64,000 nt of DNA, from assembly GCF_000703085.1 (NCBI RefSeq), contig NZ_JNLL01000001.1:62001-126000 (forward strand), given 5' to 3'. The translations under genes and the position numbers were made by a program. Positions 46,731 through 54,997 of the stretch are shown piece by piece (positions within the stretch are counted from its first letter, which is position 1; each line of letters opens with the position of its first letter). Below the pieces are notes generated by a model. It saw only the letters and a list, made by a program, of their open reading frames with translations. It ran no database searches and had not been told where the DNA came from. The DNA comes from Persephonella sp. KM09-Lau-8 (lineage in GTDB: Bacteria; Aquificota; Aquificia; Aquificales; Hydrogenothermaceae).

Positions 46731-47427
46731 TGTATGCTTTTACAAAAAGTAGTTTGTAATTGAGGTTTACAGGTTTTTGATAGGATTTGAATTTCTGAAC
46801 TATTTTTCTTTTCTCCCCTAAAGACTGGCTTTTTGTATTAATGGCAACTCCTGTTTTATGTAGATGCATAAGTAGATGGTATCCGTCTGGGAATTCTTTC
46901 TCTAAATTTTTTACAAAAAAGTCTTCTATACCAAAATTGTTGTTTTTCAGAGTTTCTAAAATTTCAGGAACGCACAGGAAATCAAACTGGGTATTTCCCA
47001 GTATTTGTTCTACTGCTTCAAGGCTTCCCTGCACTGGAATGTTAAAAATAAAATATCTTTCTAATTTTAAAACCCTCTGGACTTCCTTTATGGTTTTTTT
47101 CAGGTCTGCCCAGTGAATTGAGAAATTAGAAACAACAAAATCAAAGGTGTTTTCTTTGAAGGGAAGATATTCCATATCTGCCTGAATGCAGTTGTTGTTA
47201 AATTTTTTATAAAACTTTAGCATATCAAGGGCTATATCTATACCTGTCAAATCCTGCCAGTTTGAAAATCTGTATAAAAATCCTGTGCCACATCCAAGAT
47301 CTAAGCCTTTTCCATTTTCAATCTGGGCGAAATCTATCAAAATTTTGGCTGCTTCTTTTTGAAGAGCAGCTTCCTTATCGTAAATCTCAGAAAATCTGGA
47401 GAATGAAAACTTTATAAGGCTTTTCAA
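46723..47427 (-). CDS. bioC: BioC-like malonyl-ACP O-methyltransferase
   Basis: A 234-residue SAM-dependent methyltransferase. The N-terminal FSRFSEIYDKEAALQKEAAKIL is the BioC-type lead-in, GLDLGCGTGFL binds SAM, and NFSIHWADL and HLHKTGV are also BioC-like. BioC methylates malonyl-ACP to disguise it as a fatty acid primer for pimelate (biotin) synthesis. No other bio gene is nearby; a different small-molecule methyltransferase is possible. It sits next to the old end of the CRISPR array. Confidence 0.75.
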   Translation of the reverse strand: MKSLIKFSFSRFSEIYDKEAALQKEAAKILIDFAQIENGKGLDLGCGTGFLYRFSNWQDLTGIDIALDMLKFYKKFNNNCIQADMEYLPFKENTFDFVVSNFSIHWADLKKTIKEVQRVLKLERYFIFNIPVQGSLEAVEQILGNTQFDFLCVPEILETLKNNNFGIEDFFVKNLEKEFPDGYHLLMHLHKTGVAINTKSQSLGEKRKIVQKFKSYQKPVNLNYKLLFVKAYTT

Positions 47428-47533
47428 ATAAACTCCTCAAAATTTGATTTTATGAATGACTATTATAATAGAACCTGTTTTGATTATACAGAATATAAAG
47501 ATTTAAAAAGTTTTAGGCTGATAAACCTTTAAG

Positions 47534-48438
47534 TTGAAAATTCCTCATAGGCACTCTAAAAACTGAAGAGTATCAGCAACTTAAAGAAGGTAAAGTTCCG
47601 TTTCAATTCCTTATAGGCACTCTAAAAACATCTTTTAGTGTGAAACTGCAACTACCATTTTACTTGTTTCAATTCCTTATAGGCACTCTAAAAACAATAT
47701 CTATGGCAAAATCATTTATAATGACTTTTGTGTTTCAATTCCTTATAGGCACTCTAAAAACGGGATGGTTGAGGTTTTAAATCCTGGTGAAGACATTGAA
47801 GGTTTCAATTCCTTATAGGCACTCTAAAAACGCTCTATTTCTTTCAAATAATATTTTTGCATTTGGAGTTTCAATTCCTTATAGGCACTCTAAAAACCAG
47901 CCATTAACAGCTGTTTGCAAAGCTTTTGAGGCTGTGAACTGTTTCAATTCCTTATAGGCACTCTAAAAACTAGTATAGGGTTAGCAATAGAGCCAGAAAA
48001 AGATTTGTTTCAATTCCTTATAGGCACTCTAAAAACAATGAGTGACAAGGCTTTAGTTGAGATGGATGTAAAGACGTTTCAATTCCTTATAGGCACTCTA
48101 AAAACTCGGCATTTTAAAGTGTGGTAGATGCGGTTCTGCAAGTTTCAATTCCTTATAGGCACTCTAAAAACAGTAGCAGCTGCATTAGCCGCAGCAAACA
48201 ATATTTCAGTTTCAATTCCTTATAGGCACTCTAAAAACCAGTCGTGTCTCCAGTAGTGTCTGACGGAGCAGGAGTTTCAATTCCTTATAGGCACTCTAAA
48301 AACTGTCAGAAACAGGAACCAAACCCGTCTGATTAGACCGTTTCAATTCCTTATAGGCACTCTAAAAACAATTTCCATAATTTTTCATTCCTTTGTATTG
48401 CTCTTTTAGTTTCAATTCCTTATAGGCACTCTAAAAAC
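47534..48438 (-). CRISPR. CRISPR array, 14 repeats and 13 spacers, read on the minus strand
   Basis: Thirty-bp repeats, plus-strand form beginning GTTTCAATTCCTTATAGG and ending CACTCTAAAAAC, start at 47534 (degenerate), 47600, 47666, 47732, 47802, 47868, 47941, 48007, 48076, 48142, 48209, 48274, 48340 and 48409. Spacers are 35-43 bp, most often 36. On the minus strand repeats end in ATTGAAAC, the 5' handle typical of type I-B and III crRNAs. The leftmost repeat differs in its outer part and at one inner base, as expected for the old (trailer) end; the leader with a TTGACA/TATATT promoter lies to the right. Thirteen repeats are identical. No cas gene occurs in the window. Confidence 0.97.
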
Positions 48439-48497
48439 GCTGAAATTGATTTCATATTCTATTGTCAAATAGCCGTTGATATATCTTGTTGGAAATA

Positions 48498-48526
48498 AAT
48501 ATACGAAAAATTTAAATTGCTGTCAA
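48498..48526 (-). promoter_or_regulatory. predicted promoter for the pre-crRNA
   Basis: On the minus strand, -35 TTGACA (48526-48521) and -10 TATATT (48503-48498) are exactly 17 bp apart. Transcription would begin near 48491, about 50 nt before the first repeat. Confidence 0.65.
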
Positions 48527-48542
48527 ATTAAATTAATTTTCA

Positions 48543-48580
48543 GTCGACCTCCAATCCCGCAAAAATCCCTGGAGATCGAC
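48543..48580. repeat. inverted repeat in the CRISPR leader
   Basis: GTCGACCTCC (48543-48552) and GGAGATCGAC (48571-48580) are inverted copies matching at 9 of 10 positions, 18 bp apart. A third GATCGAC lies at 48665-48671. These stand out from the AT-rich surroundings and could guide spacer integration or bind a regulator. Confidence 0.55.
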
Positions 48581-48683
48581 AAATTCTTGATACACAAAGC
48601 TGAGGTTTGAATTTTGGCTAATTTTTCTATGAGATTTTATCTCAATTAAGGCTCAAAAATCTGCGATCGACAGACTCAAATTT

Positions 48684-49358
48684 TTATCCTGAATTTTTTA
48701 ATCTATCTTTAATAATTTTTAAAACATTCTGAAAAACTTCAGACAGGGATTTATCAGTAGTATCAATTATTATTGCATCTGGGGCAGGCTTTAGGGGACT
48801 ATCTTTTCTGGTCTCATCTAAATGGTCTCGCTCTTTAATTTCTTTTAAAATTTCTTCATAGCTTATATTTAATCCTTTTTCCTTTAGTTCCTTGTATCTT
48901 CTTTCTGCTCTAACTTCAGGTGAGGCTGTAAAGAAAAATTTTATATCTGCATCTGGAAATATAACTGTTCCTGTATCTCTTCCCTCTATTACAACATTTT
49001 TTGCTCTTAACCCTAATTCTCTTTGCATCTGAACCAGTATTCTCCTGACTTCTGAGTGCCTTGCAATTTTAGAAGCTATTTTTCCTATCTCTTCTGTCCG
49101 GATTTCTTTGGATACATCCTCACCGTTGAGAAAAACCTGCACCCCATTTTCTGCAGGCTTAAGGTCTATCTGGATTTTTTTCATAAGCTCAACAACAGCG
49201 TCAGGATTATCAGGGTCTATTCCTTTTCTTTTTACCATAAGGGCAACTGCCCTATACATAGCTCCTGTATCTATATAGGTATATCCAAGCTCTTTTGCCA
49301 GCATTTTAGCAATTGTTGATTTTCCTGAACCTGCAGGACCATCAATAGTGATTATCAT
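48684..49358 (-). CDS. cmk: cytidylate kinase
   Basis: A 224-residue CMP/dCMP kinase with P-loop ITIDGPAGSGKSTIAK, GYTYIDTGAMYRA, and GRDTGTVIFPDADIKFF. It phosphorylates CMP and dCMP for pyrimidine nucleotide synthesis. Length is normal. Last gene of argH-mntA-hepT-HAD-cmk, 3 bp after the HAD gene. The CRISPR leader follows its end. Confidence 0.96.
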   Translation of the reverse strand: MIITIDGPAGSGKSTIAKMLAKELGYTYIDTGAMYRAVALMVKRKGIDPDNPDAVVELMKKIQIDLKPAENGVQVFLNGEDVSKEIRTEEIGKIASKIARHSEVRRILVQMQRELGLRAKNVVIEGRDTGTVIFPDADIKFFFTASPEVRAERRYKELKEKGLNISYEEILKEIKERDHLDETRKDSPLKPAPDAIIIDTTDKSLSEVFQNVLKIIKDRLKNSG

Positions 49359-49361
49359 CTC

Positions 49362-50129
49362 TCACTCCTGTGCATAATCATAGCTGTTTAGTATTTCACA
49401 TATTTCGTCTGGAGATTTTATTTTGTATTCTGCCTCTAAATCTTTGTTATGTTCATTTTGGTAGAGTATAAATCTGACATTTTTGTTTTCTTCCTTATTG
49501 AAGCTTTCAACCATTTTTTTGTCAGCTTTTGTATCTCCTATATAAAAAACAGGATTATCAAACTCAACTTTTTCAAAAAATAGCTTCAATGGATAAGAAG
49601 ATGGTTTTCTCAAATCTGGCTGAGGTATGTCATCTTCTGTAATTATGTAATCAAAATATTTATACAGGTCAAATTTTTTAAAGGAATAATCAAGGTCTGA
49701 AAATGGTCTTCCTGTGATAACCCCTAATATATCCGCTTTTTTTCTGACCCTTTCTAAAACATCATGGGGAAAAATCATTTCTTCCCTTTCTCTATGCTGG
49801 TGATAAAAATCTTCAAATACCTGAACAAGCTCTTTATAATCAGGCAGCTCAATTCCTTTCTCCTGAGCATATCTAAACATATCATCAAGGGACTGGCTGA
49901 AGGGAGCAAACTCTTTTTTGAACTGGGAAAGGGATAATCCTGATTTTGCATAGAGTATTCCTGCTATTGAGGCATCCCAGTCGTTATTTATATTAAATGA
50001 AAACTTTATATTAAGTAGTTCTTCTCTGGGTTTCTCCTCTGCAAAATATTTCACAGTGTCATGAATTGAGTAATGGTAAGATTTTGTAACATCTATCAAA
50101 ACACCATCAACATCAAATATCACTATCAC
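49362..50129 (-). CDS. HAD superfamily hydrolase
   Basis: A 255-residue cytoplasmic phosphatase-type protein. Motif I is FDVDGVLID (Asp6, Asp8), motif II GVITGRPFSD, Lys in RKPSSYPLK, and motif IV FYIGDTKADKKM. An alpha-helical cap is inserted after motif I. Substrate unknown. It overlaps hepT by 4 bp. Its ending KPSSYPLKLFF resembles phosphoglycolate phosphatase-like proteins. Confidence 0.85.
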   Translation of the reverse strand: MIVIFDVDGVLIDVTKSYHYSIHDTVKYFAEEKPREELLNIKFSFNINNDWDASIAGILYAKSGLSLSQFKKEFAPFSQSLDDMFRYAQEKGIELPDYKELVQVFEDFYHQHREREEMIFPHDVLERVRKKADILGVITGRPFSDLDYSFKKFDLYKYFDYIITEDDIPQPDLRKPSSYPLKLFFEKVEFDNPVFYIGDTKADKKMVESFNKEENKNVRFILYQNEHNKDLEAEYKIKSPDEICEILNSYDYAQE

Positions 50130-50584
50130 TGTCTCACCTCGTTAAGAATTTTTTCAAAAATTTCAACAAAATCTACAAGATGATTTAAAGCTTCTGCTAT
50201 CTGCTGGTAATCCTGTGCGTATTCATGTGTAAGGCTGTTTCTTAAGGCTCTCATCTCAAACCATAGCTCTTCATTGATACTTATTCCCAATTTTTCTGCA
50301 AGATTTACAATATCTATAACAGACATATTCTCTACATTTTCACCTTTTAGAAGAAGATAATATCTTATCAGTTTTGCAAGGGTGTCCTGAAATTTCATAA
50401 ATCTGTATGTCAGCTGGTCTAAAATTCTTAAATACTCTCTTTTACTTAAAATTTTTTCAATGGTTTGTGCCGTAAAAGGATAAAACTGCTGTAATGCTTT
50501 TATATCTTCCCTTAGGATTTGCAGGTGTTTTTCCTCTTCATTTAGATACTGGTTAAATCTTTTTTGAATTATTTCTATGTTCAC
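50126..50584 (-). CDS. hepT: HepT-like HEPN ribonuclease toxin
   Basis: A 152-residue all-helical HEPN protein. MRALRNSLTHEY contains the full RX4HXY motif (Arg115, His120, Tyr122) of HepT toxins, in which Arg and His cut RNA and the Tyr is the site AMPylated by MntA. It overlaps the mntA-like gene by 4 bp upstream and the HAD gene by 4 bp downstream, so toxin and antitoxin are made within a housekeeping operon. Slightly longer than typical HepT (about 140). Confidence 0.85.
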   Translation of the reverse strand: MNIEIIQKRFNQYLNEEEKHLQILREDIKALQQFYPFTAQTIEKILSKREYLRILDQLTYRFMKFQDTLAKLIRYYLLLKGENVENMSVIDIVNLAEKLGISINEELWFEMRALRNSLTHEYAQDYQQIAEALNHLVDFVEIFEKILNEVRQ

Positions 50585-50877
50585 AGTAGAACTCCTTTTT
50601 CTACGGCTTCCCTCTCTATATCGCTTTTAATACTATCTGTGATAATCAGGTCTATTTTTCTTTCTCCAAGCCTTTTGTAAAGCTGGGCCAAGAGCTTACT
50701 CTTTTTTTTATATTTGTCCTGCAGCTCTGGAACAAGCACCAGAATATCTATATCTCCACCTTTTTGCTCAGGATTAGCTCTGCTGCCAAATATATATACT
50801 TTTGCTTCATTGCCAAAAACCTGCTGGACAGCTTCTTTTATAGCTTTTATCTGCCAGTCTAAAAGCCTGACTTTCAT
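50581..50877 (-). CDS. mntA: MntA-like nucleotidyltransferase antitoxin
   Basis: A 98-residue minimal nucleotidyltransferase. IFGSRANPEQKGGDIDILV has Gly31-Ser32 and Asp42/Asp44 (GSx9DxD, one residue shorter than the usual GSx10DxD). MntA proteins transfer AMP from ATP onto the Tyr of HepT and so silence it. It directly precedes hepT (4-bp overlap) and follows argH (4-bp overlap). The N-terminal WQIKAIKEAVQQVFG is the usual lead helix. Confidence 0.85.
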   Translation of the reverse strand: MKVRLLDWQIKAIKEAVQQVFGNEAKVYIFGSRANPEQKGGDIDILVLVPELQDKYKKKSKLLAQLYKRLGERKIDLIITDSIKSDIEREAVEKGVLL

Positions 50878-52247
50878 TGGAGTTTTTCTTGCCAGTATTT
50901 AATCTGCTCTAAAATCCTTTCTTTCGCTGTTCCGCCGTAAGATTTTCTTGCATCTGCAACATAGTAAGGGCTAAGAATATTAAGGGCATCTTCTTCAAAT
51001 AGCGGAGAAAACTTTTTAAGCTCGTCCAGTGTAATACTCTCAAGTTCCCTGTTTTTCTGGGTTAGATAACCTACTATCTGTCCAACAACGTGGTGTGCTT
51101 GTCTGAAGGGCATACCCTTTCTAACAAGGTAGTTGGCAAGGTCTGTGGCTAAAGCAAATCCACCTGCAGCCTTTTCCATAACTTCTTTTCTTGGCTTTAG
51201 ACCTTCTATTATTTTTGTCATTCCGATTATTGAACCTTTCAGAGTTCTAACTGCATCAAAAACAGGTTCTTTATCTTCCTGCAGGTCTCTGTTATAAGCC
51301 ATTGGAAGACCTTTTACTATAGTCAGCAGTGCAACTAAATCCCCGTAAACCCTTCCTGTTTTTCCACGTATAAGCTCTAAAACATCAGGGTTTTTCTTTT
51401 GAGGCATTATTGAAGAACCTGTGGTTAACTTATCAGGAAGCTCAATAAAGAAAAATTCGGCTGAGTTCCATATAATCAGGTCTTCTGATTGTCTTGATAG
51501 ATTTGACATACAGATTGCTGCATCAGATAAAAATTCTATTATTGCATCCCTTGAAGCTGTAGCATCAAGGGAGTTTCTCATGATTTGTGAAAATCCCAAT
51601 TCTTTTGCTGTCATCTCTCTATCTATTGGGAAATCAACTCCTGCCAGTGCTCCACTTCCAAGGGGCATCTGGTCAATACGCTTTAAAGTATCTGAAAATC
51701 TTTCTTCATCTCTGTTATACATTTCCAGATAGGCTAAGAAATAATGAGCCATTCTTACTGGCTGTGCCCTCTGAAGATGAGTATAAGCAGGCATTACTAT
51801 ATCAACTGTTTCCTTTGCTTTTTCCAAAAGTGCTTTTTTAAGCTGTCGTAAAAGCTGGATTATATTGTTTGTTTCTTCTTTAAGATAAAGTCTGAAAGCT
51901 GTTATTACCTGGTCATTTCTACTTCTTCCTGTGTGGAGTTTTCCTCCTACATCGCCAATTTTTTCAATTAAGGCCTTTTCAATATTCATGTGGACGTCTT
52001 CAAGCTCTTTTCTCCACTGAAATTTGCCTTCTTCTATCTCTTTTTTTATTTCTTCAAGACCTTTTATTATTTTTTCTGCATCTTCCTGTGGAATAATTCC
52101 CTGTTTCCCCAGCATTCTGGCGTGGGCTATACTTCCTTTTATATCGTATAAAGCCAGTTCCTTATCAAAAGAAACACTTTCGGTAAACTCCTCAACAAAA
52201 GTATCTGTGCTTTCTGAAAATCTACCGCCCCATAATTTTTCTGCCAT
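50874..52247 (-). CDS. argH: argininosuccinate lyase
   Basis: A 457-residue fumarase/aspartase superfamily enzyme that releases arginine and fumarate from argininosuccinate. The fumarate-lyase signature is GSSIMPQKKNPD; HTGRSRNDQV and YTHLQRAQPVRMAHY are also conserved. First gene of a five-gene operon (argH, mntA, hepT, HAD, cmk), with the first four joined by 4-bp overlaps. Divergent from a diguanylate cyclase 54 bp away. Confidence 0.97.
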   Translation of the reverse strand: MAEKLWGGRFSESTDTFVEEFTESVSFDKELALYDIKGSIAHARMLGKQGIIPQEDAEKIIKGLEEIKKEIEEGKFQWRKELEDVHMNIEKALIEKIGDVGGKLHTGRSRNDQVITAFRLYLKEETNNIIQLLRQLKKALLEKAKETVDIVMPAYTHLQRAQPVRMAHYFLAYLEMYNRDEERFSDTLKRIDQMPLGSGALAGVDFPIDREMTAKELGFSQIMRNSLDATASRDAIIEFLSDAAICMSNLSRQSEDLIIWNSAEFFFIELPDKLTTGSSIMPQKKNPDVLELIRGKTGRVYGDLVALLTIVKGLPMAYNRDLQEDKEPVFDAVRTLKGSIIGMTKIIEGLKPRKEVMEKAAGGFALATDLANYLVRKGMPFRQAHHVVGQIVGYLTQKNRELESITLDELKKFSPLFEEDALNILSPYYVADARKSYGGTAKERILEQIKYWQEKLQ

Positions 52248-52264
52248 TATCTCACCTCTTTTGT

Positions 52265-52292
52265 TTGACTAAATGCATATAAATACTATAAC
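52265..52292 (+). promoter_or_regulatory. promoter of the diguanylate cyclase gene (leaderless)
   Basis: TTGACT (52265-52270) and TATAAC (52287-52292) are 16 bp apart. The predicted start falls at about 52299, only about 3 nt before the ATG at 52302, and no Shine-Dalgarno sequence is present. Confidence 0.5.
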
Positions 52293-52301
52293 TTAAAGAG
52301 T

Positions 52302-53813
52302 ATGGAAGCCAAAATAAAAAAATCGGTGCTTATATATATATCAATTTTTCTTATTTTGTCTATAGCTATATTTTTCCTGTTTGAACAGAAAAAGGAACAA
52401 AACAAACAGATTTATTTAAATCAAAAAATTGTAAAAGCTGCAGCGGAATTTAAAGCTACTCTGAATGGCTATAAGATGGTAATTGAGTTTATCCAGAAAA
52501 GGTATTTCAGCGATGAGAAATTTTTGAAACTTTTATATCTAATTGAAAAAGCTCCTGTTTCTGAGAGGAGTAAATTAAGAAAGTTATTGTCTGAGGAGTA
52601 TAAAGATTTATATAAAGATATGCAAAGGTATGGAATAAAATTTATTCAGGTAAAGTTGCCAGATGGAACTGTTTTCCTGAGATTTCATAGACCTGAAAAA
52701 TTCGGAGATAATCAAAAAAAGGAAGAAAAAATCAATATCATTTTTGAAACAGAGAAAAAAGAAAAATTTGTTGGAGGTTTTAAATTTCCTTATGAGCTTT
52801 ATTACAAGGATAAATTTTTAGGAACAGTTGAGATAATTCTCTCTTATGAAGCTTTAAAAGACCAGCTGCGGAAAATATTTCAGGGGGAATATGTATTTCT
52901 TATTTATAAAGAGGTTTTATTTAATGTTCTATCAAAAGGAATCAGAAAAACATATATTCAGAGTGAGTTTGATGAGAATTTTTATTATGAATCTTCAGAT
53001 CTCAAAAGTTATGCCATACCACCTGATATCTTTGCCAAGATAAATTTATCTTTAAAAGAAAAAATAAAAAATCGTCTTGAACAATTTTCCAATTTTGCTG
53101 TTGATATAAAAATAGATGGAAACTATTATGTGGTTTCCTTTATTGTGATTAAAAATATTACCGGAAAAAAAGTTGGTTATCTGGTTTATTATGAAAAAGA
53201 CAACACAATTTCCATATTTAATGAAGCATTTATCATAATGTATCTGTCTGTTGAGTTTTCAATTCTTGCAGTATTTGCGTTACTGATAAATATAATTAAA
53301 CGTAGTGAAAGATTTAAAACTCTTTCTGAAACAGACCCATTAACAGGAATATATAACAAAGGCAAATTCAACAGAATACTTGAAGAAGAACTTAAGAAAG
53401 TTAAGAGATATGGCCGACCTCTTGGATTGATAATATTTGATATAGACCATTTCAAAAAAATTAATGATACTTATGGTCATCAGGTTGGGGATTATGTCCT
53501 GAAAACAATAGCAAAAATAGTAAAAGAAAATATTCGGGACACAGATGTTTTTGCCAGATGGGGTGGTGAGGAGTTTGTTATTATTGCACCTGAAACTGAC
53601 ATAAGTGGAACAAGAATTTTGGCAGAAAAATTAAGGAAGAAAATTGAAGAGTATAACTTTGATAAAGTAGGAAAGGTTACTTCCAGTTTCGGAGTTACAG
53701 AAGCTACCCCTGAAGATACTCCTGATAGTATTGTAAAAAGAGCTGACCAGGCACTTTATCTGGCTAAAGAAAAAGGTAGAAACAGGGTTGAAGTTATACT
53801 ACCTGAGATTTAG
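52302..53813 (+). CDS. membrane-bound diguanylate cyclase
   Basis: A 503-residue sensor. Membrane segment 9-27, a periplasmic sensing domain (about 30-305, double-Cache-like by size), a second membrane segment (about 308-330), then a GGDEF domain with GGEEF (421-425). RDTD five residues upstream is the inhibitory I-site for c-di-GMP feedback. So it should make c-di-GMP from GTP in response to an external signal. Start at ATG 52302 has no ribosome binding site; the mRNA is probably leaderless. Its end overlaps convergent cinA by 15 bp. Confidence 0.9.
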   Translation: MEAKIKKSVLIYISIFLILSIAIFFLFEQKKEQNKQIYLNQKIVKAAAEFKATLNGYKMVIEFIQKRYFSDEKFLKLLYLIEKAPVSERSKLRKLLSEEYKDLYKDMQRYGIKFIQVKLPDGTVFLRFHRPEKFGDNQKKEEKINIIFETEKKEKFVGGFKFPYELYYKDKFLGTVEIILSYEALKDQLRKIFQGEYVFLIYKEVLFNVLSKGIRKTYIQSEFDENFYYESSDLKSYAIPPDIFAKINLSLKEKIKNRLEQFSNFAVDIKIDGNYYVVSFIVIKNITGKKVGYLVYYEKDNTISIFNEAFIIMYLSVEFSILAVFALLINIIKRSERFKTLSETDPLTGIYNKGKFNRILEEELKKVKRYGRPLGLIIFDIDHFKKINDTYGHQVGDYVLKTIAKIVKENIRDTDVFARWGGEEFVIIAPETDISGTRILAEKLRKKIEEYNFDKVGKVTSSFGVTEATPEDTPDSIVKRADQALYLAKEKGRNRVEVILPEI

Positions 53814-54992
53814 ACGAACTAAATTTAATGCAAACTGGGACACAGCAAGGCGAACATCATTTCTCTCTCCTTTGAATACTACCCTATGAACTTCTGTTTT
53901 ATTATCATCTGAATATCCTACATAATGTAAGCCTACCGGTTTTTCAGGTGTTCCACCTGTGGGTCCTGCAATCCCTGTGTCAGATAAAGCTATATCTGTT
54001 TTAAGAAGTTTTTTAACCCCTTCAGCCATTTGTTTGCCAACAGTTTTGCTGACTGCTCCATATTTCTCAATATCCTCTTTATTTACCCCAAGCTGATTTA
54101 TCTTTACCTGATTTGAGTAAGAAACTACACTCCCCATGAAATACTCTGATGAGCCGGGAACATTTACTATTCTGGCGGCTATAAGTCCGCCTGTTGAAGA
54201 CTCTGCAGTAGAGATGGTTTTACTTTTTTCTCTGAGTAAATTCCCCACAACTTCTTCCATCTCTTTTTCATCTTCTGTATAGATTAATTCTCCAAGTCTT
54301 TCTCTTATTACTTTTACCTTGTTATCAAGGAAAAATTTTTCTTTTTCTATGACGTATACATCAACACCTTTAGGAGAACTATTCAAAACAAGGCCTTCTA
54401 TATCCTTTAGTATATAGTTAATCTCTGCTTCAGGTTTTCCAAATGTCCTGAACAGATGAATAAATTCCTCTGTTTCTTTCAGTCCAAGTAGTTCAAAGGC
54501 TTTTAAAACCATTGGTTTCATCTCGGAAGGGACTCCTGGAACACATACAACAGCCTTCTGGACATCATCAAGCACTTTTATAAATCCAAGGGCTTTGCCT
54601 ACAGGATTTTCTATTTTTCTGGCTCCATAAGGAATTTTGGCCATTTTTTTTATATCATCTGTGATTTCTCTACCTTGCTGTTTGAGGGTTTCTTTGATTC
54701 TTTTTAGCCATTCCTCATCGTATATAAGGGGAACTCCAATGGCTTCTGATACAGCTTCGCGGGTTACATCATCTTCAGTGGGTCCTAGTCCCCCTGATAC
54801 AATTACAACATCTGATTTATCCAGCCCCATTTTTAGAAAATACTGGATGGTGTATATATCATCGGGAGCTATTGCTATGCCTATTATCTGTGCACCTCTT
54901 TTAAAGGCTTCCTTTGCTATAAATAATGAATTCTTTTCCTGTTTTAAACCGTATGTAAACTCGGAGCCAGTGATAAGAATAAATATTCTCAT
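53799..54992 (-). CDS. cinA: CinA family protein (nicotinamide-nucleotide amidase)
   Basis: A 397-residue two-domain protein. An N-terminal MoaB/CinA-type domain (IVSGGLGPTEDDVTREAVSEA) hydrolyses ADP-ribose in homologues, and the C-terminal PncC domain (AESSTGGLIAARIVNVPGSS, SDTGIAGPTGGT) deamidates NMN to recycle pyridine nucleotides. ATG 54992 is preferred over GTG 55001 because GGAAGG is well spaced from it and the protease gene ends just before. CinA is linked to competence in some bacteria, and a type IV pilus system is encoded in the window. Confidence 0.92.
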   Translation of the reverse strand: MRIFILITGSEFTYGLKQEKNSLFIAKEAFKRGAQIIGIAIAPDDIYTIQYFLKMGLDKSDVVIVSGGLGPTEDDVTREAVSEAIGVPLIYDEEWLKRIKETLKQQGREITDDIKKMAKIPYGARKIENPVGKALGFIKVLDDVQKAVVCVPGVPSEMKPMVLKAFELLGLKETEEFIHLFRTFGKPEAEINYILKDIEGLVLNSSPKGVDVYVIEKEKFFLDNKVKVIRERLGELIYTEDEKEMEEVVGNLLREKSKTISTAESSTGGLIAARIVNVPGSSEYFMGSVVSYSNQVKINQLGVNKEDIEKYGAVSKTVGKQMAEGVKKLLKTDIALSDTGIAGPTGGTPEKPVGLHYVGYSDDNKTEVHRVVFKGERNDVRLAVSQFALNLVRLNLR

Positions 54993-54997
54993 TTTTT

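Larger units (their letters stand above)
48439..48683 (-). promoter_or_regulatory. CRISPR leader region
   Basis: A 245-bp non-coding, AT-rich stretch between the youngest repeat and cmk. It holds a sigma-70-like promoter reading into the array, a second TTGACA close to the first repeat (minus strand, ending near 48462) and three TCGAC-containing motifs, two of them forming an inverted repeat. The location opposite the degenerate repeat identifies it as the leader. Confidence 0.8.
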
